Of a DNA stretch of 6,515 bases, positions 1 through 5,400 are shown in pieces. Position numbers and translations under genes: made by a program. Where the stretch lies: the NCBI GenBank assembly GCA_030740315.1, contig JASLXN010000089.1, positions 1-6,515 of the forward strand, read 5' to 3'. The notes under the pieces are model-generated. The model did no database searches and had not been told where the DNA came from. It worked only from the letters and a program-made list of their open reading frames with translations. This DNA is from Dehalococcoidia bacterium. GTDB lineage: Bacteria; Chloroflexota; Dehalococcoidia; JACVQG01; JAHKAY01. Positions within the stretch are counted from its first letter, which is position 1; each line of letters opens with the position of its first letter.

Positions 1-553
1 CCCCAAACTCTACATCGGCCTGTATCATCACCGAATCGTAGGCCTGGAGGAGAGGGTACAATAGTTCGGTAACAGCCACTGGGCGACCCGTCTCCAGCCG
101 GCGGGCAAAGTCCTCCCGCGCGGTGAGCTGCGCCACGGTGAAACGGCGGGTGAGCGCAATCACATCATCAAGCTTGAAGTCCTTAAACCACTCGCTCTGC
201 CAGCGCACCTCCGTACGCCCTCTGTCCACCACCTTGAAGAACTGCTTCATGTAGGTATCAGCGTTCTCCAGCACCTCCTGGTGGCTCAGCATAGTGCGGG
301 TATTGGACTGGCCGGAGGGGTCTCCTATCTGGGCGGTCCAGTCACCAACGATGAGGATTACCTTGTGGCCCATCTCTTGGAACTGGCGGAGCTTGCGCAG
401 CCCCACCACATGACCCAGGTGGATATCGGAACGGGACGGGTCAAAGCCCTGTTTCAAGCGTAGCGGTTCCCCGCTCTCTAGGAGGCGTTCAAGTTCCTCC
501 GCCACGACCATTTCGGCCACCCCGCGGCGAAGCAACTGGTGTAGGCTACTCAT
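1..553 (-). CDS. tyrS: Tyrosyl-tRNA synthetase, N-terminal 184 residues (3' end outside window)
   Basis: This class I aminoacyl-tRNA synthetase activates tyrosine with ATP and loads it on tRNA-Tyr in the cytoplasm. The frame stays open from the ATG at 553 to the window edge, so only the Rossmann catalytic part is seen; the KMSKS loop and the RNA-binding C-terminus are missing. Visible marks are GFDPSRSDIHLGH at about residues 36-48, with HLGH as the HIGH signature, then GDWTAQIGDPSGQ at about 70-82, and YDSVMIQADVEFG at about 172-184, which holds the Tyr, Gln and Asp of the tyrosine pocket. The HLGH context and the QADVEFG segment resemble the TyrZ-like subgroup rather than the E. coli TyrS type (from memory). 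The start lies 15 bases after the ribF stop with a weak GAGAAG ribosome site overlapping that stop, so it is probably cotranscribed with ribF. No T-box leader is visible in front of it. Confidence 0.95.
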   Translation of the reverse strand, partial: MSSLHQLLRRGVAEMVVAEELERLLESGEPLRLKQGFDPSRSDIHLGHVVGLRKLRQFQEMGHKVILIVGDWTAQIGDPSGQSNTRTMLSHQEVLENADTYMKQFFKVVDRGRTEVRWQSEWFKDFKLDDVIALTRRFTVAQLTAREDFARRLETGRPVAVTELLYPLLQAYDSVMIQADVEFG

Positions 554-568
554 GACGCTTTAATCTTC

Positions 569-1507
569 TCAATTCCGTGGTGCTTTTTCAACGGTCAGGA
601 TGCTGCGGGCCAGTGAAATGTCCTTTTCCATCTGGGCGACTAGCTTGGATATGGACTCAAAGCGCTGCTCCGCCCGCAGGCGGGCCATCAGCTTGATGGT
701 GAGCACTTGGCCGTAGAGGTCACCTTTGAAGTCCAGTAGGAAAGTCTCCACCGTGCGCTGACCAGTATTAAAGGTGGGCCGGATACCTATGTTGGTAACC
801 GAGGGGTACGGATGCCCCTCCGTCATGGCAAAGGTAGCATATACGCCGTCCGCAGGCAGTGCCTGGTCAGGGAGGTGCGATATGTTGGCGGTGGGAAAAC
901 CCAGGGTCCGGCCCCGCTCTTCACCGCTGACAACCTGTCCCCTGAGGGAAAAAGGCCTCCCCAGCAACCGGCTTACACGGTCCACATCCCCCTCTCCTAG
1001 GGCAGTGCGTATGGCGGTACTGCTGACTACATCTCCGTTTATGGTTGCCTGAGGCACGCGCTCCAGAGATAGCCCCATGCTCTGTGAAATGGCGTCCAGG
1101 CGGGCGGCGTCCCCCTCCCGGCCCCGCCCCAAGGCGAAGTCCGGGCCGATGACCAGCCCCTTCAGACGAAGGTTGCGCTGCAGCAGGGAGAGGAACTGCC
1201 CCGCATCCAGGAAGGAGAGCTCCGGAGTAAAGGAGACGGCGGCCACCAGTTCCATTCCCGCATCCCGCAACAGCTCCAGCCGCTCCTCCACCGGAGTCAG
1301 GTTGGTGACACCTCGCTCCGGGTAGAGCACCTGACGAGGATGGTGGACGAATGTTACCACACCGGGCATTAGCCCGACGCTGAATGCCTGGTCCCGTAGA
1401 TAGCCCAACAGGTGGCGGTGGCCCAGATGAACCCCGTCAAAAACGCCGACAGATAGGAGTGTATCCCTCTCTACCTGATAACGAGTTAGCTCTTCCTCTA
1501 TTAGCAT
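569..1507 (-). CDS. ribF: Bifunctional riboflavin kinase / FAD synthetase
   Basis: RibF phosphorylates riboflavin to FMN and adenylates FMN to FAD in the cytoplasm. Counting from the ATG at 1507 (312 aa, usual family length), the N-terminal adenylyltransferase domain shows GVFDGVHLGH at 21-30, TFVHHP at 52-57, GPDFALGRGREGD at 121-133 and SSTAIR at 162-167. The C-terminal kinase domain shows GRTLGFPTANI at 199-209, containing the PTAN motif that binds Mg-ATP, and ETFLLDFKGDLYG at 254-266, whose first Glu (E254) fits the catalytic base. The frame can be extended to a TTG at 1540. I prefer 1507 because homologous proteins begin shortly before the VFDGVHLGH motif and because a candidate promoter would start transcription at about 1537. 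Neither start has a strong Shine-Dalgarno site. It follows aroF by 84 bases and precedes tyrS by 15 bases. Confidence 0.95.
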   Translation of the reverse strand: MLIEEELTRYQVERDTLLSVGVFDGVHLGHRHLLGYLRDQAFSVGLMPGVVTFVHHPRQVLYPERGVTNLTPVEERLELLRDAGMELVAAVSFTPELSFLDAGQFLSLLQRNLRLKGLVIGPDFALGRGREGDAARLDAISQSMGLSLERVPQATINGDVVSSTAIRTALGEGDVDRVSRLLGRPFSLRGQVVSGEERGRTLGFPTANISHLPDQALPADGVYATFAMTEGHPYPSVTNIGIRPTFNTGQRTVETFLLDFKGDLYGQVLTIKLMARLRAEQRFESISKLVAQMEKDISLARSILTVEKAPRN

Positions 1508-1543
1508 GGACAATACGGCAACCAACGCCCCTGGTTCCAACGA

Positions 1544-1573
1544 ATGTTAGCACAGAGGCAGATCTGAGGTCAA
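1544..1573 (-). promoter_or_regulatory. Candidate internal sigma70 promoter for ribF-tyrS
   Basis: On the minus strand TTGACC (1573-1568) and TAACAT (1549-1544) are separated by 18 bases. The first matches the -35 consensus at 5 of 6 positions, the second the -10 consensus at 4 of 6. It sits in the 84-base gap between the aroF stop and the ribF ATG, and transcription would begin near 1537, just inside the TTG alternative start. No terminator is visible between aroF and ribF, so read-through from the aroH promoter is also likely. Confidence 0.4.
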
Positions 1574-1591
1574 GGTAAGAGAAGAGGTGCC

Positions 1592-2629
1592 TTAGCGTGG
1601 TGCCGACACGGCCATTGTGCGTCCCACTGCCGAGGCCACGGAGCGCACTTGGTCTATAAGGCGCTGGAAGTTATCGAAAGTCAAGGACTGAGGACCGTCC
1701 TTAAGTGCAGCATCCGGGTTGGGGTGGGTCTCCACAATCAGCCCGTCCGCCCCAGCGGCCACAGCTGCCAGGGCTAGGGAGGTGACCAGGTACCACTTGC
1801 CGGTGCCGTGGGAGGGGTCAGCTATTATAGGCAGGTGGGAGTCACGCTCTATTATAGGAATGGCCGCTATGTCCATGGTATTTCGGGTGTAGGTCTCGAA
1901 GGTGCGGATACCCCTTTCACAGAGGATAAGCTGGCGGTTCCCTTTGGCCAAAATGTACTCTGCAGCCAGCAGCCACTCCTGGATGGTGGCCGACATCCCC
2001 CTCTTGAGGAGTACTGGTCTCATGCTCCTTCCGGCCTCATCCAGCAGAATGAAGTTCTGCATGTTGCGGGCGCCTATTTGCAGGATATCCGCGTAACTGG
2101 CAACGGTGTCTACATCCTCAGGGGTGAGTACTTCTGTTACTATGGGCAGCCCCGTCTCCTCTCTCGCCGATGCCAGTAGCTTTAGGCCCTCCTCACCCAG
2201 CCCCCGGAAAGAGTAGGGGGAGGTGGAAGGCTTGTAAGCCCCACCCCGGAGTATATTGGCCCCCGCTTCCTTAACGGCCCGAGCCGTGCTCATTATTTGT
2301 CCCTCGCTCTCGACAGCGCATGGGCCGGCCATGACAACCAGAGCATTGCCGCCTATTGGCACCCCGCGCACATCCACGACGGTGGCCTGCTCTTGGAACT
2401 CCCGGCTGGACAGCTTGTACTGTTTGGATATGGGGACCACATCCTCCACCCCGGGCATCCTTTCCATCCATTCCCTCATCTGTGGCTTGGTGGATACCTC
2501 CCCCACCACCCCGATTATGGTACGCTCCACCCCCTGGGATAGATGGCCGTTCAGGGCCTCTTCCTTGATGCGTGAAAGTACTCCCTCTATCTGGTCTTCG
2601 GTGGCGTCTGCCTTCATGATTACAATCAC
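1592..2629 (-). CDS. aroF: 3-deoxy-7-phosphoheptulonate (DAHP) synthase, type I-beta with N-terminal ferredoxin-like domain
   Basis: DAHP synthase condenses phosphoenolpyruvate and erythrose 4-phosphate, the first step of the shikimate pathway, in the cytoplasm. The product is 345 aa from a GTG at 2629. That start is chosen because it has an AGAGG ribosome site 7 bases upstream and gives the family-typical MIVIMK beginning; the longer frame from 2686 runs into aroH. Residues 1 to about 70 fit the small ferredoxin-like (ACT-like) domain that in the Thermotoga enzyme mediates feedback control by tyrosine. The barrel follows, with MAGPCAVES at 100-108, LRGGAYKPSTSPYSF at 127-141, IGARNMQNF at 185-193, ADPSHGTG at 270-277 and VETHPNP at 299-305. 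The expected metal ligands are all present: C104, H274, E300 and D311, each offset by two from the Thermotoga numbering I remember. It begins 4 bases after the aroH stop, which suggests translational coupling. Confidence 0.96.
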   Translation of the reverse strand: MIVIMKADATEDQIEGVLSRIKEEALNGHLSQGVERTIIGVVGEVSTKPQMREWMERMPGVEDVVPISKQYKLSSREFQEQATVVDVRGVPIGGNALVVMAGPCAVESEGQIMSTARAVKEAGANILRGGAYKPSTSPYSFRGLGEEGLKLLASAREETGLPIVTEVLTPEDVDTVASYADILQIGARNMQNFILLDEAGRSMRPVLLKRGMSATIQEWLLAAEYILAKGNRQLILCERGIRTFETYTRNTMDIAAIPIIERDSHLPIIADPSHGTGKWYLVTSLALAAVAAGADGLIVETHPNPDAALKDGPQSLTFDNFQRLIDQVRSVASAVGRTMAVSAPR

Positions 2630-2633
2630 GGTT

Positions 2634-3002
2634 TTACCTCTTTGGTATGTCAGTACGAAGGCTGGTGGCCTCCCGCAGATAAACATGTACTATCTCGGTG
2701 GCCTTTCGCTCCGTGTTTACCAACATCAGAATGCGCAGGCACCGGGGCAGCCCGTGGGGCACCGCCATCTCATGACCGCATAGCAGGGGTACATTGTCCA
2801 TACCCATCCCCCGGGCGGCTACTGCCGGGAACTCCGCATTGAGGTCCGGTGTGGTGGTGAAGTAAATATAGGCTATGTCCTCAGCCTTTACCTGGTTAAC
2901 TTCCACCAGCTTTTGCAACAGTTCCGTGGTGGCAGAGAGCATCTCCTCTCTATCATTGTCCTCAACGGTTATGGCACCTCTGATTCCACGGCAACTGAGC
3001 AT
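2634..3002 (-). CDS. aroH: Chorismate mutase, monofunctional AroH type
   Basis: AroH-type chorismate mutase converts chorismate to prephenate, the committed step toward phenylalanine and tyrosine, as a cytoplasmic trimer. The product is 122 aa, close to the Bacillus subtilis enzyme (about 127 aa). From the ATG at 3002 the order is CRGIRGAITVE (4-14), TTPDLNAEFPA (50-60), VPLLCGHEMAV (71-81), GLPRCLRILM (84-93) and VHVYLREA (105-112). The catalytic residues known from B. subtilis have clear counterparts: R8, F58, R64, C75, E78, R90 and Y108, so it should be active. The ATG is chosen over a TTG at 3020 because GGGGAAG (3018-3012) gives a ribosome site 9 bases upstream and homologues start just before RGIRGA. 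It is the first gene after the promoter at 3040-3068 and leads directly into aroF. Confidence 0.95.
   Translation of the reverse strand: MLSCRGIRGAITVEDNDREEMLSATTELLQKLVEVNQVKAEDIAYIYFTTTPDLNAEFPAVAARGMGMDNVPLLCGHEMAVPHGLPRCLRILMLVNTERKATEIVHVYLREATSLRTDIPKR
2637..2641 (-). promoter_or_regulatory. Ribosome binding site that fixes the aroF GTG start
   Basis: AGAGG on the minus strand (2641-2637) lies 7 bases before the GTG at 2629 and directly abuts the aroH TAA (2636-2634). It supports GTG 2629 over the longer frame and places aroF initiation where ribosomes finish aroH. Confidence 0.75.
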
Positions 3003-3039
3003 GTCTGATAACTTCCCCAACGAAAACGGTTAATACTGA

Positions 3040-3068
3040 AATCTACCCTATCCCCCCTACTATGTCAA
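3040..3068 (-). promoter_or_regulatory. Sigma70-type promoter of the aroH-aroF-ribF-tyrS cluster
   Basis: On the minus strand a perfect TTGACA -35 box (3068-3063) is followed after exactly 17 bases by TAGATT (3045-3040), 4 of 6 to the -10 consensus. Transcription would begin near 3033, giving a leader of about 30 bases before the aroH ATG. That is too short for a classical attenuator or riboswitch. The spacer contains a run of six G. No clear operator palindrome is seen. Confidence 0.6.
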
Positions 3069-3074
3069 GAAACG

Positions 3075-3091
3075 AAAAGGGGCACCTCCCC
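3075..3091 (-). terminator. Weak candidate terminator downstream of the cytochrome pseudogene
   Basis: On the minus strand GGGG, a 5-base loop AGGTG, and CCCC are followed by TTTTCGTTT. The stem is only 4 G-C pairs, so efficiency is doubtful. It sits between the pseudogene stop (3133) and the aroH promoter, where a terminator for the leftward pseudogene transcript would be expected. The rest of 3092-3132 holds nothing I can assign. Confidence 0.3.
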
Positions 3092-3494
3092 GGGCTCTTC
3101 AGGGCAGTTCTTCTTTTGAGTACAAATTAGGTCTACTTGAAGGCGTCGATCAGCGTTGTCCAGCGGCTCTTGGCAGAAGCGGCAAGTGGGTACACCAGAT
3201 GGCACTTCACGCAACTCTCACCGCCGAGTTGCTCTATAACCGGACAATCGGGTGGATGAGCAGCTACTGCCTGGCCGAGTTGGTCAATCATCCCCATTAT
3301 GTATGCTCTCGTCCACAAAGAATGTTCGGGAAATATCTTTGCCTGTCTGGTACTTGTGACACTCCTTGCAGACGTTATCCGCCACCTTATTGAAGCGGGC
3401 ACTGAAAGCCTGGAAGTTCTAACGTGCGGCGTCCTCCTGGCTCTGCCGGAGGTCGTTCCCAATGCCGGCAGAGGCTCCCGCCATTGCCATCATA

Positions 3495-3510
3495 TAGTCC
3501 GTTAGTCCGT
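3495..3510 (-). repeat. 8-bp tandem duplication inside the cytochrome pseudogene
   Basis: ACGGACTA occurs twice in direct succession on the minus strand (3510-3503 and 3502-3495). Removing one copy restores an open reading from HLTD through YMMAMAGASAG across the junction. The duplication is therefore a lesion that shifts the frame, and it also creates a TAA at its first copy. Confidence 0.85.
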
Positions 3511-3900
3511 CAGGTGCATAGGCTCACCTGAGAGCAAGTCGGTCTACTCCACGGTCTCGAAGTCCGGCCAGTGATGCTTCTGCTGGGCTTTAATCATGTC
3601 AAGCAGGTAGCAGGGGGAGCCACGCACCTACCCAACACCACCCATGGGTGGGTCGCCACTGGCCAGGGCCTGACCCAGGGCCTCCACCGGCTACATGAGG
3701 AAACGGTCTGTCCAATCCGGCACCACCCCCACTACCTTTCTATACGAGGCCTTGCAGGCCCTGTAGTTGGTCTGTACTCCGGGGATATCCCCCTGCCGCA
3801 GGTCTGCCATAATGCCTTTAAACGGTCCAAAAAGCCAGAGCGTCCCCAAGAGATAGATTGGAGCCGGGGCCTGCGGCCGGAAAAACCGGTCCAAGGATGC

Positions 3901-3921
3901 AGACAAGGGGCGCCCTTGTCT
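3901..3921. repeat. Perfect 9-bp inverted repeat with 3-base loop
   Basis: Arms AGACAAGGG and CCCTTGTCT flank a 3-base centre, so both strands can fold into a strong hairpin. No T-run follows on either strand, which argues against a terminator. It lies inside the pseudogene, close to where the coiled-coil frame is lost and the cytochrome frame takes over. Confidence 0.7.
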
Positions 3922-4094
3922 ATGGGGGTTTGCTTTTGTTCCTCCGGGGCGGCCTTCTCTTACTGTAAGGCAGCTACCTAGATCTCCAACTCGTCTACCC
4001 TGGGCTACAGGCCGGTGCCGCAGGCGGCCACGGCAAGAACCAAGAACAGCATGCCAAGGGGGCCAACGATTATACCCCTTTTCCACGGTGTATA

Positions 4095-4102
4095 ACCTCC
4101 TC
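4095..4102 (-). promoter_or_regulatory. Ribosome binding site of the cytochrome pseudogene
   Basis: GAGGAGGT on the minus strand (4102-4095) is a near-perfect anti-16S match, 8 bases before the GTG at 4086. It marks the ancestral start of the decayed gene and shows that the initiation region is still intact, although the frame breaks within four codons. Confidence 0.7.
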
Positions 4103-4151
4103 ATCGGGATGTACGTTGTCCATCAGAGCAGAACAACCAGCACGCATCCGA

Positions 4152-4179
4152 ATTGTACCTTTTCATCGTCATGAGCCAA
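4152..4179 (-). promoter_or_regulatory. Candidate promoter of the cytochrome pseudogene
   Basis: On the minus strand TTGGCT (4179-4174) and TACAAT (4157-4152) are spaced by 16 bases. They match the -35 consensus at 4 and the -10 consensus at 5 of 6 positions. Transcription would start near 4145. It lies back to back with the rightward promoter at 4197-4225, so the two may once have shared control. No operator repeat is obvious between them. Confidence 0.35.
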
Positions 4180-4196
4180 TGTATTTAAAGTATGGT

Positions 4197-4225
4197 TTGA
4201 CAGCCCCGCAGTGGGACATCATAAT
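4197..4225 (+). promoter_or_regulatory. Sigma70-type promoter of the dehydratase/reductase-like operon
   Basis: A perfect TTGACA (4197-4202) and CATAAT (4220-4225, 5 of 6) are spaced by exactly 17 bases. Transcription would start near 4232, leaving a leader of about 30 bases before the ATG at 4263. This is the strongest promoter match in the window, and it lies inside the apparent N-terminal extension of the downstream frame, so that extension is not translated from this transcript. Confidence 0.65.
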
Positions 4226-4246
4226 GATTTCCAGAGACTTCTCATT

Positions 4247-4253
4247 GGAGGAG
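4247..4253 (+). promoter_or_regulatory. Ribosome binding site that fixes the start at 4263
   Basis: GGAGGAG lies 9 bases before the ATG at 4263. The alternative upstream starts (TTG 4116, ATG 4179 and the in-frame ATG after ACATCATA) have no comparable site. With the promoter at 4197-4225 this decides the start of the first plus-strand gene. Confidence 0.75.
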
Positions 4254-4262
4254 AAAGTATTA

Positions 4263-5399
4263 ATGAATGTTGCTATGGATCAGTTCGCTCAGGCAGCACA
4301 CTCTCCTAGCGACTGGCTTAAGTCCTGGAAAGCTGGCTCCGGGAAGAAGATTATCGGCTGCTTCCCCCTTTATATTCCCGAGGAGCTTATCCACGCCGCC
4401 GGCATTCTTCCGGTGGTGCTTCAGGGTAGTGACAAGCCCGTAGCCCGGGCCGGCGAATACCTCCACTCCAACGTATGCCATCCAGTGCAGGGCAGCTTTG
4501 ACCAGGCGCTTCGCGGCGAGATGCACTATGTGGACGGCGTGGCCTTTGCCGATATCTGCGAGCAGGCCAAGCGCGCCTCCAGCCTGTGGCGGCTGTACCA
4601 CACCTTCCCTTTCCGGTTCAACTTCCTATTCCCCCATGTCCTCAACTCCCCTACGGCCACGCCTTACATGATTAGGGAGCTGGGCCGCTTCAAGCGGTCG
4701 CTGGAAGAGTTTTCAGGCCGAGAGATTACTTCAAGCGCCCTGGCCGAGAGCATCGCACTTTACAACCGCACCCGGGAACTGCTGGCCGAGCTCTACCGGC
4801 GGCGGCAGCGGTCACCCGGCAGCTTCTCCGTAGTTGAGGTGTCCCAGATTCTGGCGGCCGTACAGACCATGCCCAAAGAGGACTTCAACCCTCTGCTGGA
4901 GACATATCTGGCAGGCAAAGACACCACAGCCGGTGCCGATGACCGTGTGCCACTGCTGCTGGCATGTAACCAGTGTGAAGACCTGGAGCCAGGTATGGCC
5001 GGTGTGCTGGACGGTGCAGGCGCGCTGGTGGTGAACGATGACCTCTACCCCGGCTACCGCTACTTCGCCACCCCAGTGCCCACCGTGCCACAGAACGGGG
5101 ACCCGCTGGAAGCGCTGTCCCAGGCCCATTTTAACCTGCCAGCCTGCCCCACGCGCCATAACCCGGTGAATAATTGGGGCCAGCACATGATAGACAGGGC
5201 CAGACAGAGTGGGGCCAAAGGGGTGGTGCTGCTGATGCAACAGTTCTGCGAAATCCACTATTTTGAATACCCGCTGGTCAAGAACCGTTTCTCCCAAGAG
5301 GGAATGCCCCTCCTCATGCTGGAGACCGACCACAGTGGGGCAGCGGGCCGGGTAAGGACCCGGTTGGAGGCATTCTTGGAGATGGTCAAGGAGGCATAG
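4263..5399 (+). CDS. 2-hydroxyacyl-CoA dehydratase family protein, BcrC/BadD-like subunit
   Basis: Family members hold a [4Fe-4S] cluster and use one electron, raised in energy by an ATP-driven activator, to reduce an acyl-CoA thioester: dehydration of 2-hydroxyacyl-CoA, or dearomatization of benzoyl-CoA. From ATG 4263 the product is 378 aa, the normal size of the BcrC/BadD/HgdB subunit; the frame runs upstream to 4116 but that part overlaps the promoter. Family marks are IPEELIHAAGILPV at 38-51, SNVCHPVQG at 69-77, DGVAFADICEQAKR at 91-104, DDLYPGYRYF at 259-268 and QFCEIHYFEYP at 327-337. C72, C99 and C329 fit the three cluster ligands. C33 and the pair C235-C238 (ACNQC) are additional and look unusual. 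No signal peptide or membrane segment: a cytoplasmic enzyme. The next gene begins one base after its TAG. The substrate cannot be decided; the gene order favours a benzoyl-CoA reductase-like enzyme. Confidence 0.9.
   Translation: MNVAMDQFAQAAHSPSDWLKSWKAGSGKKIIGCFPLYIPEELIHAAGILPVVLQGSDKPVARAGEYLHSNVCHPVQGSFDQALRGEMHYVDGVAFADICEQAKRASSLWRLYHTFPFRFNFLFPHVLNSPTATPYMIRELGRFKRSLEEFSGREITSSALAESIALYNRTRELLAELYRRRQRSPGSFSVVEVSQILAAVQTMPKEDFNPLLETYLAGKDTTAGADDRVPLLLACNQCEDLEPGMAGVLDGAGALVVNDDLYPGYRYFATPVPTVPQNGDPLEALSQAHFNLPACPTRHNPVNNWGQHMIDRARQSGAKGVVLLMQQFCEIHYFEYPLVKNRFSQEGMPLLMLETDHSGAAGRVRTRLEAFLEMVKEA
5388..5394 (+). promoter_or_regulatory. Ribosome binding site for the second subunit gene
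   Basis: AAGGAGG lies at the 3' end of the upstream gene, 6 bases before the ATG at 5401. The stop TAG (5397-5399) falls between the site and the start, which points to translational coupling and equal production of the two subunits. Confidence 0.75.
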
Positions 5400-5400
5400 C

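Larger units (their letters stand above)
3133..4086 (-). pseudogene. Decayed lipoprotein multiheme cytochrome c gene
   Basis: This stretch is the wreck of one gene of about 318 codons. It starts at GTG 4086 behind a perfect GAGGAGGT ribosome site. After a one-base shift it reads a signal peptide with a hydrophobic core (GMLFLVLAVAAC) and a lipobox Cys at 4022-4020, then a coiled-coil-like part (RVDELEI, VAALQ, EKAAPEEQKQ). A second frame class gives MADLRQGDIPGVQTNY, PVEALGQALASGDP and MIKAQQKHHWPDFETVE. Then come GNDLRQSQEDAAR and FSARFNKVADNVCKECHKYQ, and finally QLGGESCVKCHLVYPLA up to the TAG at 3135-3133. CKECH (3370-3356) and CVKCH (3213-3199) are intact heme motifs; GSPCY (3621-3607) looks like a ruined one. 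Seven in-frame stops and about four frame shifts interrupt it. An intact protein would have been anchored outside the membrane as an electron carrier. The exact family is not identified; the segment before CKECH recalls helical cytochrome c-prime-like domains. The frame in about 3800-3920 cannot be assigned. Confidence 0.8.

Noticed and set aside
2256..2783. A 175-codon open frame on the plus strand
   Set aside because: It is antisense to aroF and aroH, which have full sets of catalytic residues; the translation is low-complexity Pro/Ser/Thr-rich and matches nothing I know.
3003..3132. Possible leader peptide, attenuator or T-box in front of the aromatic cluster
   Set aside because: The predicted leader is only about 30 bases long and contains no small frame with Tyr/Phe codons, no T-box sequence and no terminator-antiterminator pair.
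3133..3462. A 109-codon open frame on the minus strand ending in a CVKCH heme motif, as a small monoheme cytochrome
   Set aside because: Its first half is a wrong-frame translation; the real sequence there lies in the neighbouring frame with CKECH. No ribosome site or signal peptide precedes it.
3571..3981. A 136-codon open frame on the plus strand in the otherwise gene-poor region
   Set aside because: It is antisense to the cytochrome pseudogene, shows no recognisable motif and has no convincing ribosome site.
3133..4086. Recoding of TAG/TAA as glutamine or pyrrolysine to rescue the cytochrome gene
   Set aside because: At least three of the breaks are frame shifts that recoding cannot repair, and neighbouring intact genes use TAA (aroH, aroF) and TAG (the BcrC-like gene) as normal stops.
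3691..4104. A 137-codon open frame on the minus strand at the 5' end of the pseudogene
   Set aside because: Only its last third (after about 3820) carries cytochrome-like sequence. Before that it reads an arginine-rich nonsense translation, while the neighbouring frame shows a clear lipoprotein signal peptide and coiled coil. It is a frame-shift product, not a separate gene.
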